Assembly (NCBI RefSeq): GCF_002115755.1
Contig: NZ_JFKA01000003.1
Span: 310,001-374,000 of the forward strand
Direction of reading: 5' to 3'
DNA from: Thalassospira mesophila
GTDB lineage: Bacteria; Pseudomonadota; Alphaproteobacteria; Rhodospirillales; Thalassospiraceae
DNA length: 64,000 nucleotides
Translations under genes and position numbers: made by a program
Notes under the pieces: model-generated
Told to the model about the DNA's origin: nothing
The model's database searches: none
Seen by the model: the letters and a program-made list of their open reading frames with translations, nothing else
Part shown: positions 18,491 to 27,165 of the stretch, piece after piece
Position numbering within the stretch: position 1 is the first letter of the stretch
How the letters are laid out: every line of letters starts with the position of its first letter

Positions 18491-18650
18491 TTCAAACAAT
18501 AATTCAAATTTAAAAACAAATATATATTAAAGATGTATAAATAATAAAATCAAACAATATAGTTAAATATTGTAAAAATCAGTTTGTGCATAATGTCGCC
18601 ACAATAATACCTTGATAATAACTTCCTATCAAAAAGCAAAAGAATATAGG
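18491..18650. promoter_or_regulatory. AT-rich leader upstream of the RTX gene
   Basis: By hand count about 33 of 160 bases are G or C (about 21%), far below the surrounding sequence. It contains runs such as tatatattaa and ataataaaat, a 6-bp inverted repeat TTGATA (18612-18617) / TATCAA (18627-18632), and several possible -10 elements. The whole gap from 18355 to 18751 holds no gene. I infer the RTX promoter lies here and may be bound by a xenogeneic silencer or similar AT-binding protein. Confidence 0.55.
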
Positions 18651-18751
18651 GTTGCTGTGTGGCCGTTACTTGGGCAATGCACTTAACCCCGAGGGAACGG
18701 CCAGCCTCTAGTCACACCGAAACCCATATTGGGATAAGCAAGGAGGATATG

Positions 18752-19600
18752 ATGGCAACTCTCGAAGGCGGCGCTTACGACGATACGCTGCTCGGATCAC
18801 GTTTTAGCGATGTGATCTTTGGCCGCGGCGGTGACGACACCCTGTTTGGACACGGGCAGAGCGATGTTCTGTTCGGTGAGGAAGGCGACGACCACCTGTT
18901 TGGTGGTTCCGGTGATGATGCCCTTCTGGGTGGTGCCGGGCGTGATCTTTTGTTTGGCGGGTCGGGCGACGACCAGTTGCTTGGAGATACCGGTAACGAC
19001 ATGCTGTTTGGCGGTCATGGTGATGATCAGCTTTTCGGTGGTGCTGATGATGACCTGCTGACAGGCGGCAAAGGCGACGACCTGATTGATGGTGGCGATG
19101 GTCATGATCTGATGCAGGGCGGCGCTGGCGACGATATTATGCTTGGCGGCGCTGGTGATGACCAGATGCTTGGTGGTCAGGGCGATGACCTGATGCAGGG
19201 CGGTGACGGTAATGACGTCATGCTCGGCGGTCAGGGCGATGACGTGATGAACGGCGGTGCTGGTAACGACCTTATGATGGGTGGTGCCGGTGACGACGTG
19301 ATCAATGGCGGCGCTGGCGACGATGTACTGGTTGGCGGTGCCGGTCAGGATAACTTTGTCTTCTCTGGTGGTGGTGGCAACGATGTTGTCCTCGATTTCC
19401 AGGTGGGTGAAGACATGCTCTCGATTTCCAAGGGCATTAACGACACCGACATTTCGTCGGCTGATGACGTTGCCGCCCGGGCAACGCAGGACGGCTCGAA
19501 TACTGTTGTCGACCTTGGTAATGGTGATTCCATCACCCTTAACAATGTTGATGCAGACGACGTCCAGGATCACCCGGACCACTTCTTCAACGTACAGTAA
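18752..19600 (+). CDS. Small all-RTX calcium-binding protein, type I secretion substrate
   Basis: 282 residues. From residue 6 to 203 there are 22 uninterrupted nonapeptides of the Gly-Gly-x-Gly-x-Asp-x-hydrophobic-x type, enough for about 11 turns of a calcium-bound beta-roll. The last about 80 residues follow the usual RTX C-terminal pattern: 'FVFSGGGGNDVVLDFQVGEDML' then 'TVVDLGNGDSITLNNV', ending 'HFFNVQ'. This would contain the uncleaved secretion signal. No N-terminal signal peptide, enzyme or adhesin domain is present. The start at 18752 has AGGAGG 5 bases upstream; the ATG at 18749 is too close to that site. It sits 0.4 kb after its presumed exporter and has its own terminator. A surface-layer, matrix or adhesion role is possible, but the protein shows only calcium binding. 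Confidence 0.92.
   Translation: MATLEGGAYDDTLLGSRFSDVIFGRGGDDTLFGHGQSDVLFGEEGDDHLFGGSGDDALLGGAGRDLLFGGSGDDQLLGDTGNDMLFGGHGDDQLFGGADDDLLTGGKGDDLIDGGDGHDLMQGGAGDDIMLGGAGDDQMLGGQGDDLMQGGDGNDVMLGGQGDDVMNGGAGNDLMMGGAGDDVINGGAGDDVLVGGAGQDNFVFSGGGGNDVVLDFQVGEDMLSISKGINDTDISSADDVAARATQDGSNTVVDLGNGDSITLNNVDADDVQDHPDHFFNVQ
18767..19360 (+). repeat. Tandem 27-base repeats encoding RTX nonapeptides
   Basis: 22 in-frame units of 27 bases with imperfect identity. The N-terminal units favour Phe or Leu at position 9 or 8 (LLF, VLF, TLF). Units 12-20 favour Met (LMQ, IML, QML, VML, VMN, LMM). The DNA repetition could permit copy-number change by recombination. Confidence 0.9.
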
Positions 19601-19611
19601 CGACATAGCGC

Positions 19612-19646
19612 GATGTTCGCAGCTGCGGCTGCGGACATCCTGTTTT
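19612..19646 (+). terminator. Rho-independent terminator of the RTX gene
   Basis: GATGTTCGCAGC (19612-19623) pairs with GCTGCGGACATC (19628-19639), 12 bp with one G-U pair and a 4-base loop, followed by CTGTTTTA. It isolates the RTX transcript from the glycan operon that starts 30 bases later. Confidence 0.75.
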
Positions 19647-19677
19647 ATCGTTCCATTTGTAAGGGTGCGGGCGCCAA

Positions 19678-21915
19678 ATGCTTGAACTTGCCACGTCTGA
19701 CGACAGACAAATGTCTGGCGATATGCCGGAAGTTTGCCGGTTGACCCCCGATACACTGATTTTAATCTGGAACCTGCCAACCAGGTTGTGGACAGTTCCC
19801 AAACTGGAAGCACGCGGCGGGCGCAAGGTATCGCCGCAGGCAACGTTGCGATTGCCGCTGGGCAGTGGTGGAACGCGTTTGTTGCGCGTTATTCCCCAGC
19901 CCAAAGACGCGCCGTTAACCCTGCTGGCAGAAGCCGGAACGTTGGGGCGCCAGGAAGAAATTACCATTGACCCGGAAGGCGATTTTGACCCGGTCGATGC
20001 CTATATGCTGCTGGGCGATGTGACCCCGGCAGGGCGGCTGTCGTTGCTGTCGGCGATGCTTGGCGCGTGGGCCAGCATGTTTCGCATGCGCCGCAGCCGT
20101 AATTATACCCAGACCCTGAACCGTCTGGTGGCGCGGATTGTTGATCAACCGCAGCGTGCCCAGCCGGTCGCCCGGATTTCCGAAGATCAGATGTTGATGG
20201 CAACCACATTGCCAACGGCCTTTGGCGGGATTGAAGGAACCTATGTGGTCTCGCCAACCGGTTTTTGGCGGTTAACCAACGCGGCCCATGAAGGCCGTGA
20301 AACCCCGCACGGGGCAAAACAGACATTTTTTATTGCCGAACGCAATGGGTTGGAAAACGGCGCCTATCTGGTTATTACCGGCAGCCGGGCCCTGGCCATT
20401 CGTCAGCTTGAACCAAAATCAACTTTGCCGTCCCTGTCGCGCTGGTGGCTGGCCCAGGGGCATGCCGATGCCGATTTGCGCGAATATGCCATTGCCGCCC
20501 TGGCACGCGGCGATGCGGCATCGCGCAAGGCCGCGCTGGAATTTCAGTTACGCTGTCCGCTTTCAGCACAGCGTGTTACCGGTGGTGGTGGTTTGCCGTC
20601 GGGCGAAATTGACCTTGCGGTTACCACGGCACGCGGCACGTTAATTGGCGGCTGGTATCGTGACCCGGTGGAAATGGTGGGTGGCGTTGATGTGCTTGAC
20701 CATACCGGTGCCGAACATAAATTTGACGCCAATTTTTACCGTTATGCTGGCAGCGTTGCCCAAGAGGACAAAACCGTCCCGGCAACCGGCTTTGTTGGCT
20801 TTCATCCCGATATCAAAAGCCAGGTTCCGATCTTGCAGCCGCGCAGCATTTTGCGGCTGACTTCGGGTAGTCGCCATTTGATGGTGCCAACCGCACAGCC
20901 CGCCGACCCGGCAAAAGCCCGGGCGCGGATATTGCGCGCCGTGCCGCCGCAGCACCTTAACGATGACATTATGGAAAATTGCCTGGCGCCGGTGATCGGC
21001 GATGTGCAGCAAAAACTGCTGGGCAGCATTGGTACCCCAAGCGTGATTGATATTGGCACCCAGCGCAAAGATCCGTCGGTATCAATCATTGTGCCGTTAT
21101 ATCGGGTGCTGGATTTTTTGCGCGCCCAGGTTGGTGCCTTTGCCTGTGATCCGTGGATTTCACAGCATTGCGAACTGATTTATGTGCTGGATTCCCCCGA
21201 GCAGGCCGAACAGGTCGAACATCTGTTGCGCGGGTTATATCAGTTGTATGGTGTGCCGTTGCGCCTGGTGCTTATGGCGCGCAATGGCGGTTATGCCCGG
21301 GCCTGTAACAGCGGTGCCGCGGTGGCAAAGGCCGACCTTTTGGCAATGTTAAATTCCGATATTATTCCCCATCAAACCGGTTGGCTGGGCACGATGGCAA
21401 CCCGCATGGGCGGCGTTGATGATGTTGCTGTTGTCGGGCCAAAATTGCTGTTTGAAGATGGATCCTTGCAACATGCCGGGATGTATTTTGCGCGCAATGA
21501 ACGTGGGCAATGGCTGAACCATCATTATTACAAAGGCATGCCGGGCCGTTATGGCGACGCGTGTATCGAACGGTCGGTTCCGGCGGTTACCGGGGCGTGC
21601 ATGTTGCTGCATCGTGGCGTGTTTGAAGATGTCGACGGCTTTAGCGAGGATTACGTCATTGGCGATTACGAAGACAGTGATCTGTGCCTGAAAATTCGCG
21701 CGCAGGGCTTTGACATTCGCTATGTGCCCGATGCGGAACTTTATCATTTTGAACGCAAGTCAATCTCGACCCATTCGGACTATATGCGCGGGGTGGCAAC
21801 GCAATATAACGCGTGGCTGCATGCACGCCGCTGGAACGACCAAATGACCGAATTTTCCTTGCAAGGTGTGCCGCAACCGGCCGCCGAACCTGTAACGGGC
21901 GGAGGCGTATTATGA
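19678..21915 (+). CDS. Large two-part protein: N-terminal unknown region with GW module, C-terminal GT2 glycosyltransferase
   Basis: 745 residues. The first about 450 residues are not a known enzyme. They contain a 'GTLIGGWYRDP' module (about 318-395, ending 'TGFVGFHP') that matches modules in two other proteins of this cluster. The C-terminal GT-A domain starts at 'SVSIIVPLYRV' (about 466). It keeps 'RNGGYARACNSGA', the nucleotide-sugar/metal motif 'AMLNSDI' (about 559), 'VGPKLLFEDGSLQHAGM', the catalytic-base region 'IGDYEDSDLCLKI' (about 661) and 'YHFERKSI'. It is an inverting GT2 of the rhamnosyl/galactofuranosyl-like type; the donor could be dTDP-rhamnose, given rfbDAC nearby. The stop overlaps the methyltransferase start (ATGA). 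A full-length paralogue with a degenerate GT2 domain lies at 27158. Confidence 0.85.
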   Translation: MLELATSDDRQMSGDMPEVCRLTPDTLILIWNLPTRLWTVPKLEARGGRKVSPQATLRLPLGSGGTRLLRVIPQPKDAPLTLLAEAGTLGRQEEITIDPEGDFDPVDAYMLLGDVTPAGRLSLLSAMLGAWASMFRMRRSRNYTQTLNRLVARIVDQPQRAQPVARISEDQMLMATTLPTAFGGIEGTYVVSPTGFWRLTNAAHEGRETPHGAKQTFFIAERNGLENGAYLVITGSRALAIRQLEPKSTLPSLSRWWLAQGHADADLREYAIAALARGDAASRKAALEFQLRCPLSAQRVTGGGGLPSGEIDLAVTTARGTLIGGWYRDPVEMVGGVDVLDHTGAEHKFDANFYRYAGSVAQEDKTVPATGFVGFHPDIKSQVPILQPRSILRLTSGSRHLMVPTAQPADPAKARARILRAVPPQHLNDDIMENCLAPVIGDVQQKLLGSIGTPSVIDIGTQRKDPSVSIIVPLYRVLDFLRAQVGAFACDPWISQHCELIYVLDSPEQAEQVEHLLRGLYQLYGVPLRLVLMARNGGYARACNSGAAVAKADLLAMLNSDIIPHQTGWLGTMATRMGGVDDVAVVGPKLLFEDGSLQHAGMYFARNERGQWLNHHYYKGMPGRYGDACIERSVPAVTGACMLLHRGVFEDVDGFSEDYVIGDYEDSDLCLKIRAQGFDIRYVPDAELYHFERKSISTHSDYMRGVATQYNAWLHARRWNDQMTEFSLQGVPQPAAEPVTGGGVL

Positions 21916-23093
21916 ACAGTATTCTGGCAATTCCCGGCCATCGACCCGACACCCCGGCCAACGGTGCTAATGCACCGGCCAAAACATCGGAATATCCATC
22001 GGTTCGGATCAGGCGGGCACCGGTTACAACACCGGCGACGACACCACAGCCAACACCGCCAAAAGCGGGTTCGGCCCCCCTTGATCGCGCCGCGGCGACG
22101 CAAATGTCTGATATTGCGCCAATCAGCCCGCCCGCCGCCAAAGAGGGTGCCGCCGCCGCAGATGCCGATGGTGGATTGTTTATTCCCGATACATCGCTGG
22201 GCGAGGCAGTTGACGCCGAAGACGAGGCCGAAAATGCCAGGGCGGCCCAAGGCAAAGGCGGGCGCAAAACATCGTCCTTTGGCGATTTAACCCCGCGTCA
22301 GGAAGTTTATCTGGGCGCAATATGCCGCCAGATCGCCCATAACCGTTTTTTGCCGACCCCGAACAAGGATGAAGTCTTTGTGGGCGATGGCGATTACCTG
22401 GCGATTGGCGCTGAATTTTTGGGCCATTTTGTGCGCCTGGGTGGGTTGAAACCCACCGAAAGTGTGCTTGATATTGGCAGTGGCATTGGCCGCATGGCCG
22501 TGCCGTTAACCCAGTATCTGGTGCCGGGTAAAACCCGCTATCTGGGCATTGACCCGGTCGCAGACGGCATTAAATGGTGCCAAAACGCCATCACCCCGGT
22601 TTACAAGGATTTCCGGTTTCAAACCGTGGACCTGGCCAACCAGCTTTATAACCCCGAAGGCAAGGTTGCGGGTGATAGCTGGCAGTTGCCTGCCAAGGAT
22701 GCGGAGTTTGATTTTGCCACCATGGTCTCGGTGGCCACCCATTTGCCGCCGGCCGAAGTGGAACGTTATTGCAGCGAGATTTTCCGCGCCCTGCGCCCCG
22801 GTGGCCGCCTGTTTATGACGGCGTTTATCGTGCGCAGTGCCAATGAACTGGCCGCGCCAAAATGCGATCCGCGCCTAAGCGGCCTTGTGCGTGAAAAAGA
22901 CCAACCCTGCTGGCATTTGCGCGGTGAAAACCCGATGGCGGCGGTTGGTTTTGACAATGGCTATCTGGAATCGGTTTTGGCCAAGGCGGGCTTTGCCTTG
23001 TTGCGCAAAGGGTTCGGGGCCTGGCACGGCGATAAATCCCCGCATTATCAGGATATTCTGGTTGCCCAAAAACCACGCAGGAGCCCGAAATGA
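21912..23093 (+). CDS. SAM-dependent class I methyltransferase
   Basis: 393 residues. The first about 125 are Pro/Ala/Thr-rich and probably disordered. The catalytic domain begins near 'SFGDLTPRQEVYLGAICRQ'. It has the SAM-binding motif I 'SVLDIGSGIGRMAVPL', then 'YLGIDPVADGIKWCQ', 'DFATMVSVATHLPPAEVERY' and 'IFRALRPGGRLFMTAFI'. It most likely O-methylates a sugar in the glycan made by this cluster, since it is translationally coupled (ATGA overlaps) to glycosyltransferases on both sides. The start at 21912 is set by that overlap; an in-frame start 33 codons earlier would lie inside the GT2 gene. Confidence 0.87.
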   Translation: MNSILAIPGHRPDTPANGANAPAKTSEYPSVRIRRAPVTTPATTPQPTPPKAGSAPLDRAAATQMSDIAPISPPAAKEGAAAADADGGLFIPDTSLGEAVDAEDEAENARAAQGKGGRKTSSFGDLTPRQEVYLGAICRQIAHNRFLPTPNKDEVFVGDGDYLAIGAEFLGHFVRLGGLKPTESVLDIGSGIGRMAVPLTQYLVPGKTRYLGIDPVADGIKWCQNAITPVYKDFRFQTVDLANQLYNPEGKVAGDSWQLPAKDAEFDFATMVSVATHLPPAEVERYCSEIFRALRPGGRLFMTAFIVRSANELAAPKCDPRLSGLVREKDQPCWHLRGENPMAAVGFDNGYLESVLAKAGFALLRKGFGAWHGDKSPHYQDILVAQKPRRSPK

Positions 23094-24355
23094 ACCCGCG
23101 TATTCTGGTTTTAGCCCACAATCACCCCGACCTTCATCCCGGCGGGACCGAAATTTTCGCCCATGATTTGTTCGGGGCCTATAAACGGGCAGGGTGCGAC
23201 GCCCTGTTTGTGGGGGCCACCAATGATGTGCATCGTGTGCGCCGCCCAGGCACCAGTTTTCAGGCGGTAAATGACAGCGATGACGAATTGCTGTTCTGGG
23301 CCGGGCATTTTGACCGCTTTAATATGTCGCAGACCGATCTTTATGCGGTTGTCCCGGCAATGACCGAATTACTGGAAAATTTCCGACCCGATATAGTTCA
23401 CATCCATCATCTGGTTTTGTTTGGTATTGAATTGCCGATGTTAATCCGGCGGGTCCTGCCGGACTGCAAAATCGTGATGACCCTGCATGATTATTATCAG
23501 ATCTGCCCGCATGACGGTTTGATGATCCACCGCGAAACGCGCCAGCGGTATTTATCGGCCGATATGTCGGGCGATAAATGCGGGCTGGAGGGCATTTCGA
23601 CAGATCGCTTTGCGATGCGGTCGGTCAATATCCGCAATCATTTACGTGCTGTGGACCTGTTTTTATCGCCCAGCCGGTTTTTGCAGGAACGCTATATTGA
23701 ATGGGGCATTGACCCGCATAAAATCGAGGTCATCCACAATGGCCGCCCGGCGGTACGTGCGGTTCGCCGCCGTGACCATGGCACCGGCGGCATGCCTAAT
23801 GTTTTTGGCTATTTTGGCAACCTTAACCCCTGGAAAGGGGCGGATGTGTTGTTAAATGCATGCCGTAAGCTGATGGATGACGGTGTTGACTTTGAACTGC
23901 GCATTCATGGCGGGGCGCCGTTTCAAACCGCCGCCTTTAATGAAAAAATCGACAAACTGTTTGCCCAGACCAGCAGCCATGTTGTGCGCCTTGGTGCCTA
24001 TGACCGCGATGATATTCCCGAATTGATGGCAGCGGTTGACTGGGTGGTGGCCCCGTCTATCTGGTGGGAAAACGCGCCGCTGGTTATTCAGGAAGCGTTT
24101 CAGCATGACCGCCCTGTGATCACCAGCAATATTGGCGGTATGGCTGAAATGGTGCGCGATGGCATGGATGGTGTGCATGTGCGCCCCGATGACCCCGGCG
24201 CACTGGCGCGTGCCATGGCCGATTGTGCCACCAACCCGAAATTGTGGAAAAAACTTTCGGGCAATGTGCGGGCACCGGCAAATATCGACGATGTCGCCCA
24301 AACCCACCTTTCGCGTTTTCGTAACCTGATCCGGCCCGATTTCGTCGCGGCCTGA
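23090..24355 (+). CDS. GT4-family glycosyltransferase
   Basis: 421 residues with a GT-B fold. The N terminus 'ILVLAHNHPDLHPGGTEIFAHDL' has the Gly-Gly donor loop. 'DIVHIHHLVLFGIELP' and 'MTLHDYYQICPHDGLM' are typical of GT4 enzymes. The C-terminal half has 'GYFGNLNPWKGADVLLNA' and the E-x7-E motif in 'WWENAPLVIQEAF', then 'SNIGGMAEMV'. It would transfer a hexose or deoxyhexose from a nucleotide donor with retention, on the cytosolic face of the membrane. It overlaps the methyltransferase by 4 bases. A paralogue with matching motifs is encoded at 29337. Confidence 0.9.
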   Translation: MNPRILVLAHNHPDLHPGGTEIFAHDLFGAYKRAGCDALFVGATNDVHRVRRPGTSFQAVNDSDDELLFWAGHFDRFNMSQTDLYAVVPAMTELLENFRPDIVHIHHLVLFGIELPMLIRRVLPDCKIVMTLHDYYQICPHDGLMIHRETRQRYLSADMSGDKCGLEGISTDRFAMRSVNIRNHLRAVDLFLSPSRFLQERYIEWGIDPHKIEVIHNGRPAVRAVRRRDHGTGGMPNVFGYFGNLNPWKGADVLLNACRKLMDDGVDFELRIHGGAPFQTAAFNEKIDKLFAQTSSHVVRLGAYDRDDIPELMAAVDWVVAPSIWWENAPLVIQEAFQHDRPVITSNIGGMAEMVRDGMDGVHVRPDDPGALARAMADCATNPKLWKKLSGNVRAPANIDDVAQTHLSRFRNLIRPDFVAA

Positions 24356-24369
24356 CAAAGGAGATTTCC

Positions 24370-25245
24370 ATGGCAGTTGCACAGGAAAAGACCAAGGATA
24401 CGACCCCGCTCGCAAATGCTGCGCAGGCAAAAGCAGCGCAGCCCGCCGCGCCGGGGCAAACCGGGCAAGTCGCCAGCGCGCAGGCAGCACAAGCCGCTGC
24501 GCAGCGCGGTTCGCAGGCCGCAAAAAGTGTTCAAAAGGCCGATGGGCCGCCGGTGCTTGAGGGCAATGTCGATGCCATCGACCGTGACCGTTTGTTTGGC
24601 TGGGTCTGGTGCCCGCAACATCCCGATGCGCAGATAGACCTTATTGTGCGCATGAACGGGCATACCCTGATTAAAATCAAGGCGGACCGCGAGCGGATTG
24701 ACTTGCGTCGTAACGGCATTGGCAATGGCAAACATGCCTTTGAAATTGAGCTGCCCGAAGCCGCCCTTGCCGCGGTTGACAGTTTAAGTGTGGTTGCGAT
24801 CATGCCCGAAAGCGGGGCCGAAACCCCGTTGCGTATTCCCTCGCAAACCGAACAGGCCGCGCATTCGGCGATGAATGCGCCGCTTGGCAAAATTCTGGAT
24901 CGGTTGGACCGGTTGTTGGCCGCCCAGCATATTTTGCAGAACGGTCAGCGCGAAGCAGCCAAACGACTGATTGATTCGTCCAAACGCATGGACGAACTGT
25001 CGTCGGCTGATGACGGTATCGAAGCCGGGGTCAAACTGGTGCGCAATGGCCAGGAAGAACTGGCCAGCCGGGTTGAACAGCTGGAAGTTTTTCTGGTGCG
25101 ATTTGATAAATCGCTGGGCGGGTTTGACGAACGCCTTGTGGTGTTAAGTGAACGTCACCGCAACGACCTTAAAACACCGCTGTTGTTGCTGGCCGTGCTG
25201 GTGGGGCTTGTCGGTGGTTTGTCGCTTGGCGCAATTGTTTGGTGA
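24370..25245 (+). CDS. Tail-anchored protein with GW module and coiled coil
   Basis: 291 residues in three parts. An Ala/Gln/Lys-rich disordered tail covers about 1-55. A GW module follows (about 58-140, 'GNVDAIDRDRLFGWVWCPQHPD' split over two strands, then 'KADRERIDLRRNGIGNGKHAFEIELP'). A helical region with heptad-like 'RLDRLLAAQHILQNGQREAAKRLIDSSKRMDEL' character (about 175-260) precedes a C-terminal transmembrane helix ('PLLLLAVLVGLVGGLSLGAIVW'). The GW module recurs in glycosyltransferases of Acetobacteraceae and relatives, to my memory, without a defined function. I infer a membrane scaffold that recruits the cluster's glycosyltransferases. AAGGAGA precedes the ATG. Gaps to neighbours are 14 and 10 bases. 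Confidence 0.65.
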   Translation: MAVAQEKTKDTTPLANAAQAKAAQPAAPGQTGQVASAQAAQAAAQRGSQAAKSVQKADGPPVLEGNVDAIDRDRLFGWVWCPQHPDAQIDLIVRMNGHTLIKIKADRERIDLRRNGIGNGKHAFEIELPEAALAAVDSLSVVAIMPESGAETPLRIPSQTEQAAHSAMNAPLGKILDRLDRLLAAQHILQNGQREAAKRLIDSSKRMDELSSADDGIEAGVKLVRNGQEELASRVEQLEVFLVRFDKSLGGFDERLVVLSERHRNDLKTPLLLLAVLVGLVGGLSLGAIVW

Positions 25246-25255
25246 GGTCGGCGTT

Positions 25256-26185
25256 ATGAATACAGACCCGTTTATGCCCCTGTATGACCTTCCCGAACGA
25301 CAATATGTGCTGTTGTTAGGTGCGGGTGGCCAATTGGGGCAGGAATGCGCCGCACAATTGGCAAAGCAAGGCATTTCGCTGTTCGCACCGCCCCGCCATG
25401 ATCTTGATCTGGTCGATCTGTCGCCACTATTGCAGGCGATTAAGGTACATCCCCCGGCGGTGCTGATAAATGCAGCGGCATTTACCGATGTCGACGGGGC
25501 GGAAACCCTTCGGACAGAGGCACGCCAGATCAATGCGGATGTGCCGGGCCTTTTGGCCGAAGTCGCGGCTGACATGGGTGTACGCCTTATCCATGTATCA
25601 ACCGATTTTGTTTTTTCGGGCGAGGGGACATCTCCCTATTTCGAAAGCGACAAAACCGGCCCGGTCAACTGGTACGGCGCAACAAAACGGGCAGGGGAAC
25701 GTGCAGTGCGAATGTCGGCCCCTGAAACAGTGATTTTGAGAACAGCCTGGCTACATGGCCGTCATCGCCGCTGTTTTGTTCATGCCATGGCCGACAAACT
25801 GGCACGCGGCGAACAAATTTCGGCGGTCAATGACCGGTTTGGGTCGCCCACATCGGCAACAATGCTGGCAGGGCATATTGCGCGGATTTGTTCGCGCATT
25901 GTGCAGGGTGACACGGTGGAAGCCGGGATTTTTCATTGTGCCGGTGTTGGTGCCGCCAGCCCGTTTGATATGGCAAGCGAAATTGCCCGTTATCTGGGTG
26001 TGGACGAAAAACTGATTACGCCGGTTTCGGCGGCAAACCGCAACGAAATTGCCGCCCGCCCGAATTTTGCCGTGCTTGATTGCAGCAAGATCGCCCGCCA
26101 TTTGTGGCTGCCTTGTCAGCCCTGGCAGGACGGTATCCGTCAAACATTGACACATTCCGGCATTCCAGAAGGGAAAATCGCATGA
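25256..26185 (+). CDS. rfbD: dTDP-4-dehydrorhamnose reductase
   Basis: 309 residues, short-chain dehydrogenase fold, last step of dTDP-L-rhamnose synthesis with NAD(P)H. 'VLLLGAGGQLGQECA' is the nucleotide-binding loop, and 'NAAAFTDVDGAE' is the typical RfbD helix. 'VSTDFVFSGEG' and 'WYGATKRAGER' carry the catalytic Thr and Tyr-x-x-x-Lys. The N terminus has about 15 extra residues before the first strand. The start at 25256 is chosen because the preceding gene ends at 25245; the longer open frame would overlap it. The stop overlaps rfbA (ATGA). Confidence 0.93.
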   Translation: MNTDPFMPLYDLPERQYVLLLGAGGQLGQECAAQLAKQGISLFAPPRHDLDLVDLSPLLQAIKVHPPAVLINAAAFTDVDGAETLRTEARQINADVPGLLAEVAADMGVRLIHVSTDFVFSGEGTSPYFESDKTGPVNWYGATKRAGERAVRMSAPETVILRTAWLHGRHRRCFVHAMADKLARGEQISAVNDRFGSPTSATMLAGHIARICSRIVQGDTVEAGIFHCAGVGAASPFDMASEIARYLGVDEKLITPVSAANRNEIAARPNFAVLDCSKIARHLWLPCQPWQDGIRQTLTHSGIPEGKIA

Positions 26186-27165
26186 AAGGCATTATTTTGG
26201 CCGGAGGTACCGGCAGTCGGCTATGGCCGATTACCCATGCGACCAGCAAACAATTGCTGCCCGTTTGGGACAAACCAATGATTTTTTACCCGCTAAGCAC
26301 GCTGATGCTGGCCGGTATTCGCGATATTCTGATTGTGACCGCCAAAGGCCAGACTGAAGCCTTCATGTCGCTTTTGGGGGATGGCAGCCAGTTTGGCATC
26401 GAAATTTCCTATGCCGAACAGGCAAAGCCCAATGGCATTGCCGAAGCCTTGCTGATCGGCCGGGAATTTCTGGCGGGCGATTCCTGCGCGCTGATCCTGG
26501 GCGATAATCTGTTTCACGGGGATAACCTTGGTGCGCGATTGCAAGCAGCAGCCAACCGTCATGATGGGGCAACGGTATTCGTTCATGCCGTGCGAGACCC
26601 GGAACGGTATGGCGTTATGGCTTTTGATGCTGAAGGGAACCCCCTTGACATCATCGAAAAACCAACGCATCCGCCGTCAAATCTGGCAGTCACCGGACTT
26701 TATTTTTTTGATGCAACGGCACCCGACCGTGCAAAGGCCTTGCACCCGTCGCATCGGGGCGAGCTGGAAATTACCGACCTTAACCGCGCCTATCTGGAAG
26801 ACGGCAAACTGAATGTCGAAATGCTGGGGCGCGGCTGTGCCTGGCTTGATACCGGAACCCCTGCCAGCCTGCTTCAGGCCGCGCAGTTTGTATGTTCGGT
26901 GGAAGAACGCCAGGGCCTTAAAATTGGCAGCCCTGAAGAAACGGCATGGCGTCTTGGCTGGATCAATCGCGGCGATATGACGCGCAGTGCCGGGTTTTCG
27001 GCCAACAGCGAATATGGCCGGTATCTTGATGACATGGCCCACACCGACGACCGCAATGGCGTGGGTGTTGATGTGGACGGGCTAGGGGCGTTCGGTTTTG
27101 TTACCGCACGCGAAAAACAAGCATTTTACAGTTCATCAAACAACAGGAGAGCAGGGCATGAGTGA
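26182..27165 (+). CDS. rfbA: Glucose-1-phosphate thymidylyltransferase
   Basis: 327 residues, first enzyme of the dTDP-rhamnose pathway. 'KGIILAGGTGSRLWPIT' is the nucleotidyltransferase signature. 'SKQLLPVWDKPMIFYPLSTLM', 'LILGDNLFHG', 'RYGVMAFD' and 'AWLDTGTPASLLQAA' follow. The C terminus extends about 35 residues past the usual end 'ETAWRLGWI...YGRYLDDM', with a segment 'NGVGVDVDGLGAFGFVTA' not found in short RfbA. It overlaps rfbD by 4 and the next gene by 8 bases. Confidence 0.95.
   Translation: MKGIILAGGTGSRLWPITHATSKQLLPVWDKPMIFYPLSTLMLAGIRDILIVTAKGQTEAFMSLLGDGSQFGIEISYAEQAKPNGIAEALLIGREFLAGDSCALILGDNLFHGDNLGARLQAAANRHDGATVFVHAVRDPERYGVMAFDAEGNPLDIIEKPTHPPSNLAVTGLYFFDATAPDRAKALHPSHRGELEITDLNRAYLEDGKLNVEMLGRGCAWLDTGTPASLLQAAQFVCSVEERQGLKIGSPEETAWRLGWINRGDMTRSAGFSANSEYGRYLDDMAHTDDRNGVGVDVDGLGAFGFVTAREKQAFYSSSNNRRAGHE

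Noticed and set aside
18767-19360. Regular 27-base repeats considered as a CRISPR or satellite array
   Set aside because: They are in frame, encode RTX nonapeptides and have no spacers.
18797-19843. A 348-codon open frame on the minus strand across the RTX gene
   Set aside because: It is an artefact of the repetitive, stop-poor codons of the RTX repeats. It has no ribosome-binding site and its protein is a repetitive shadow.
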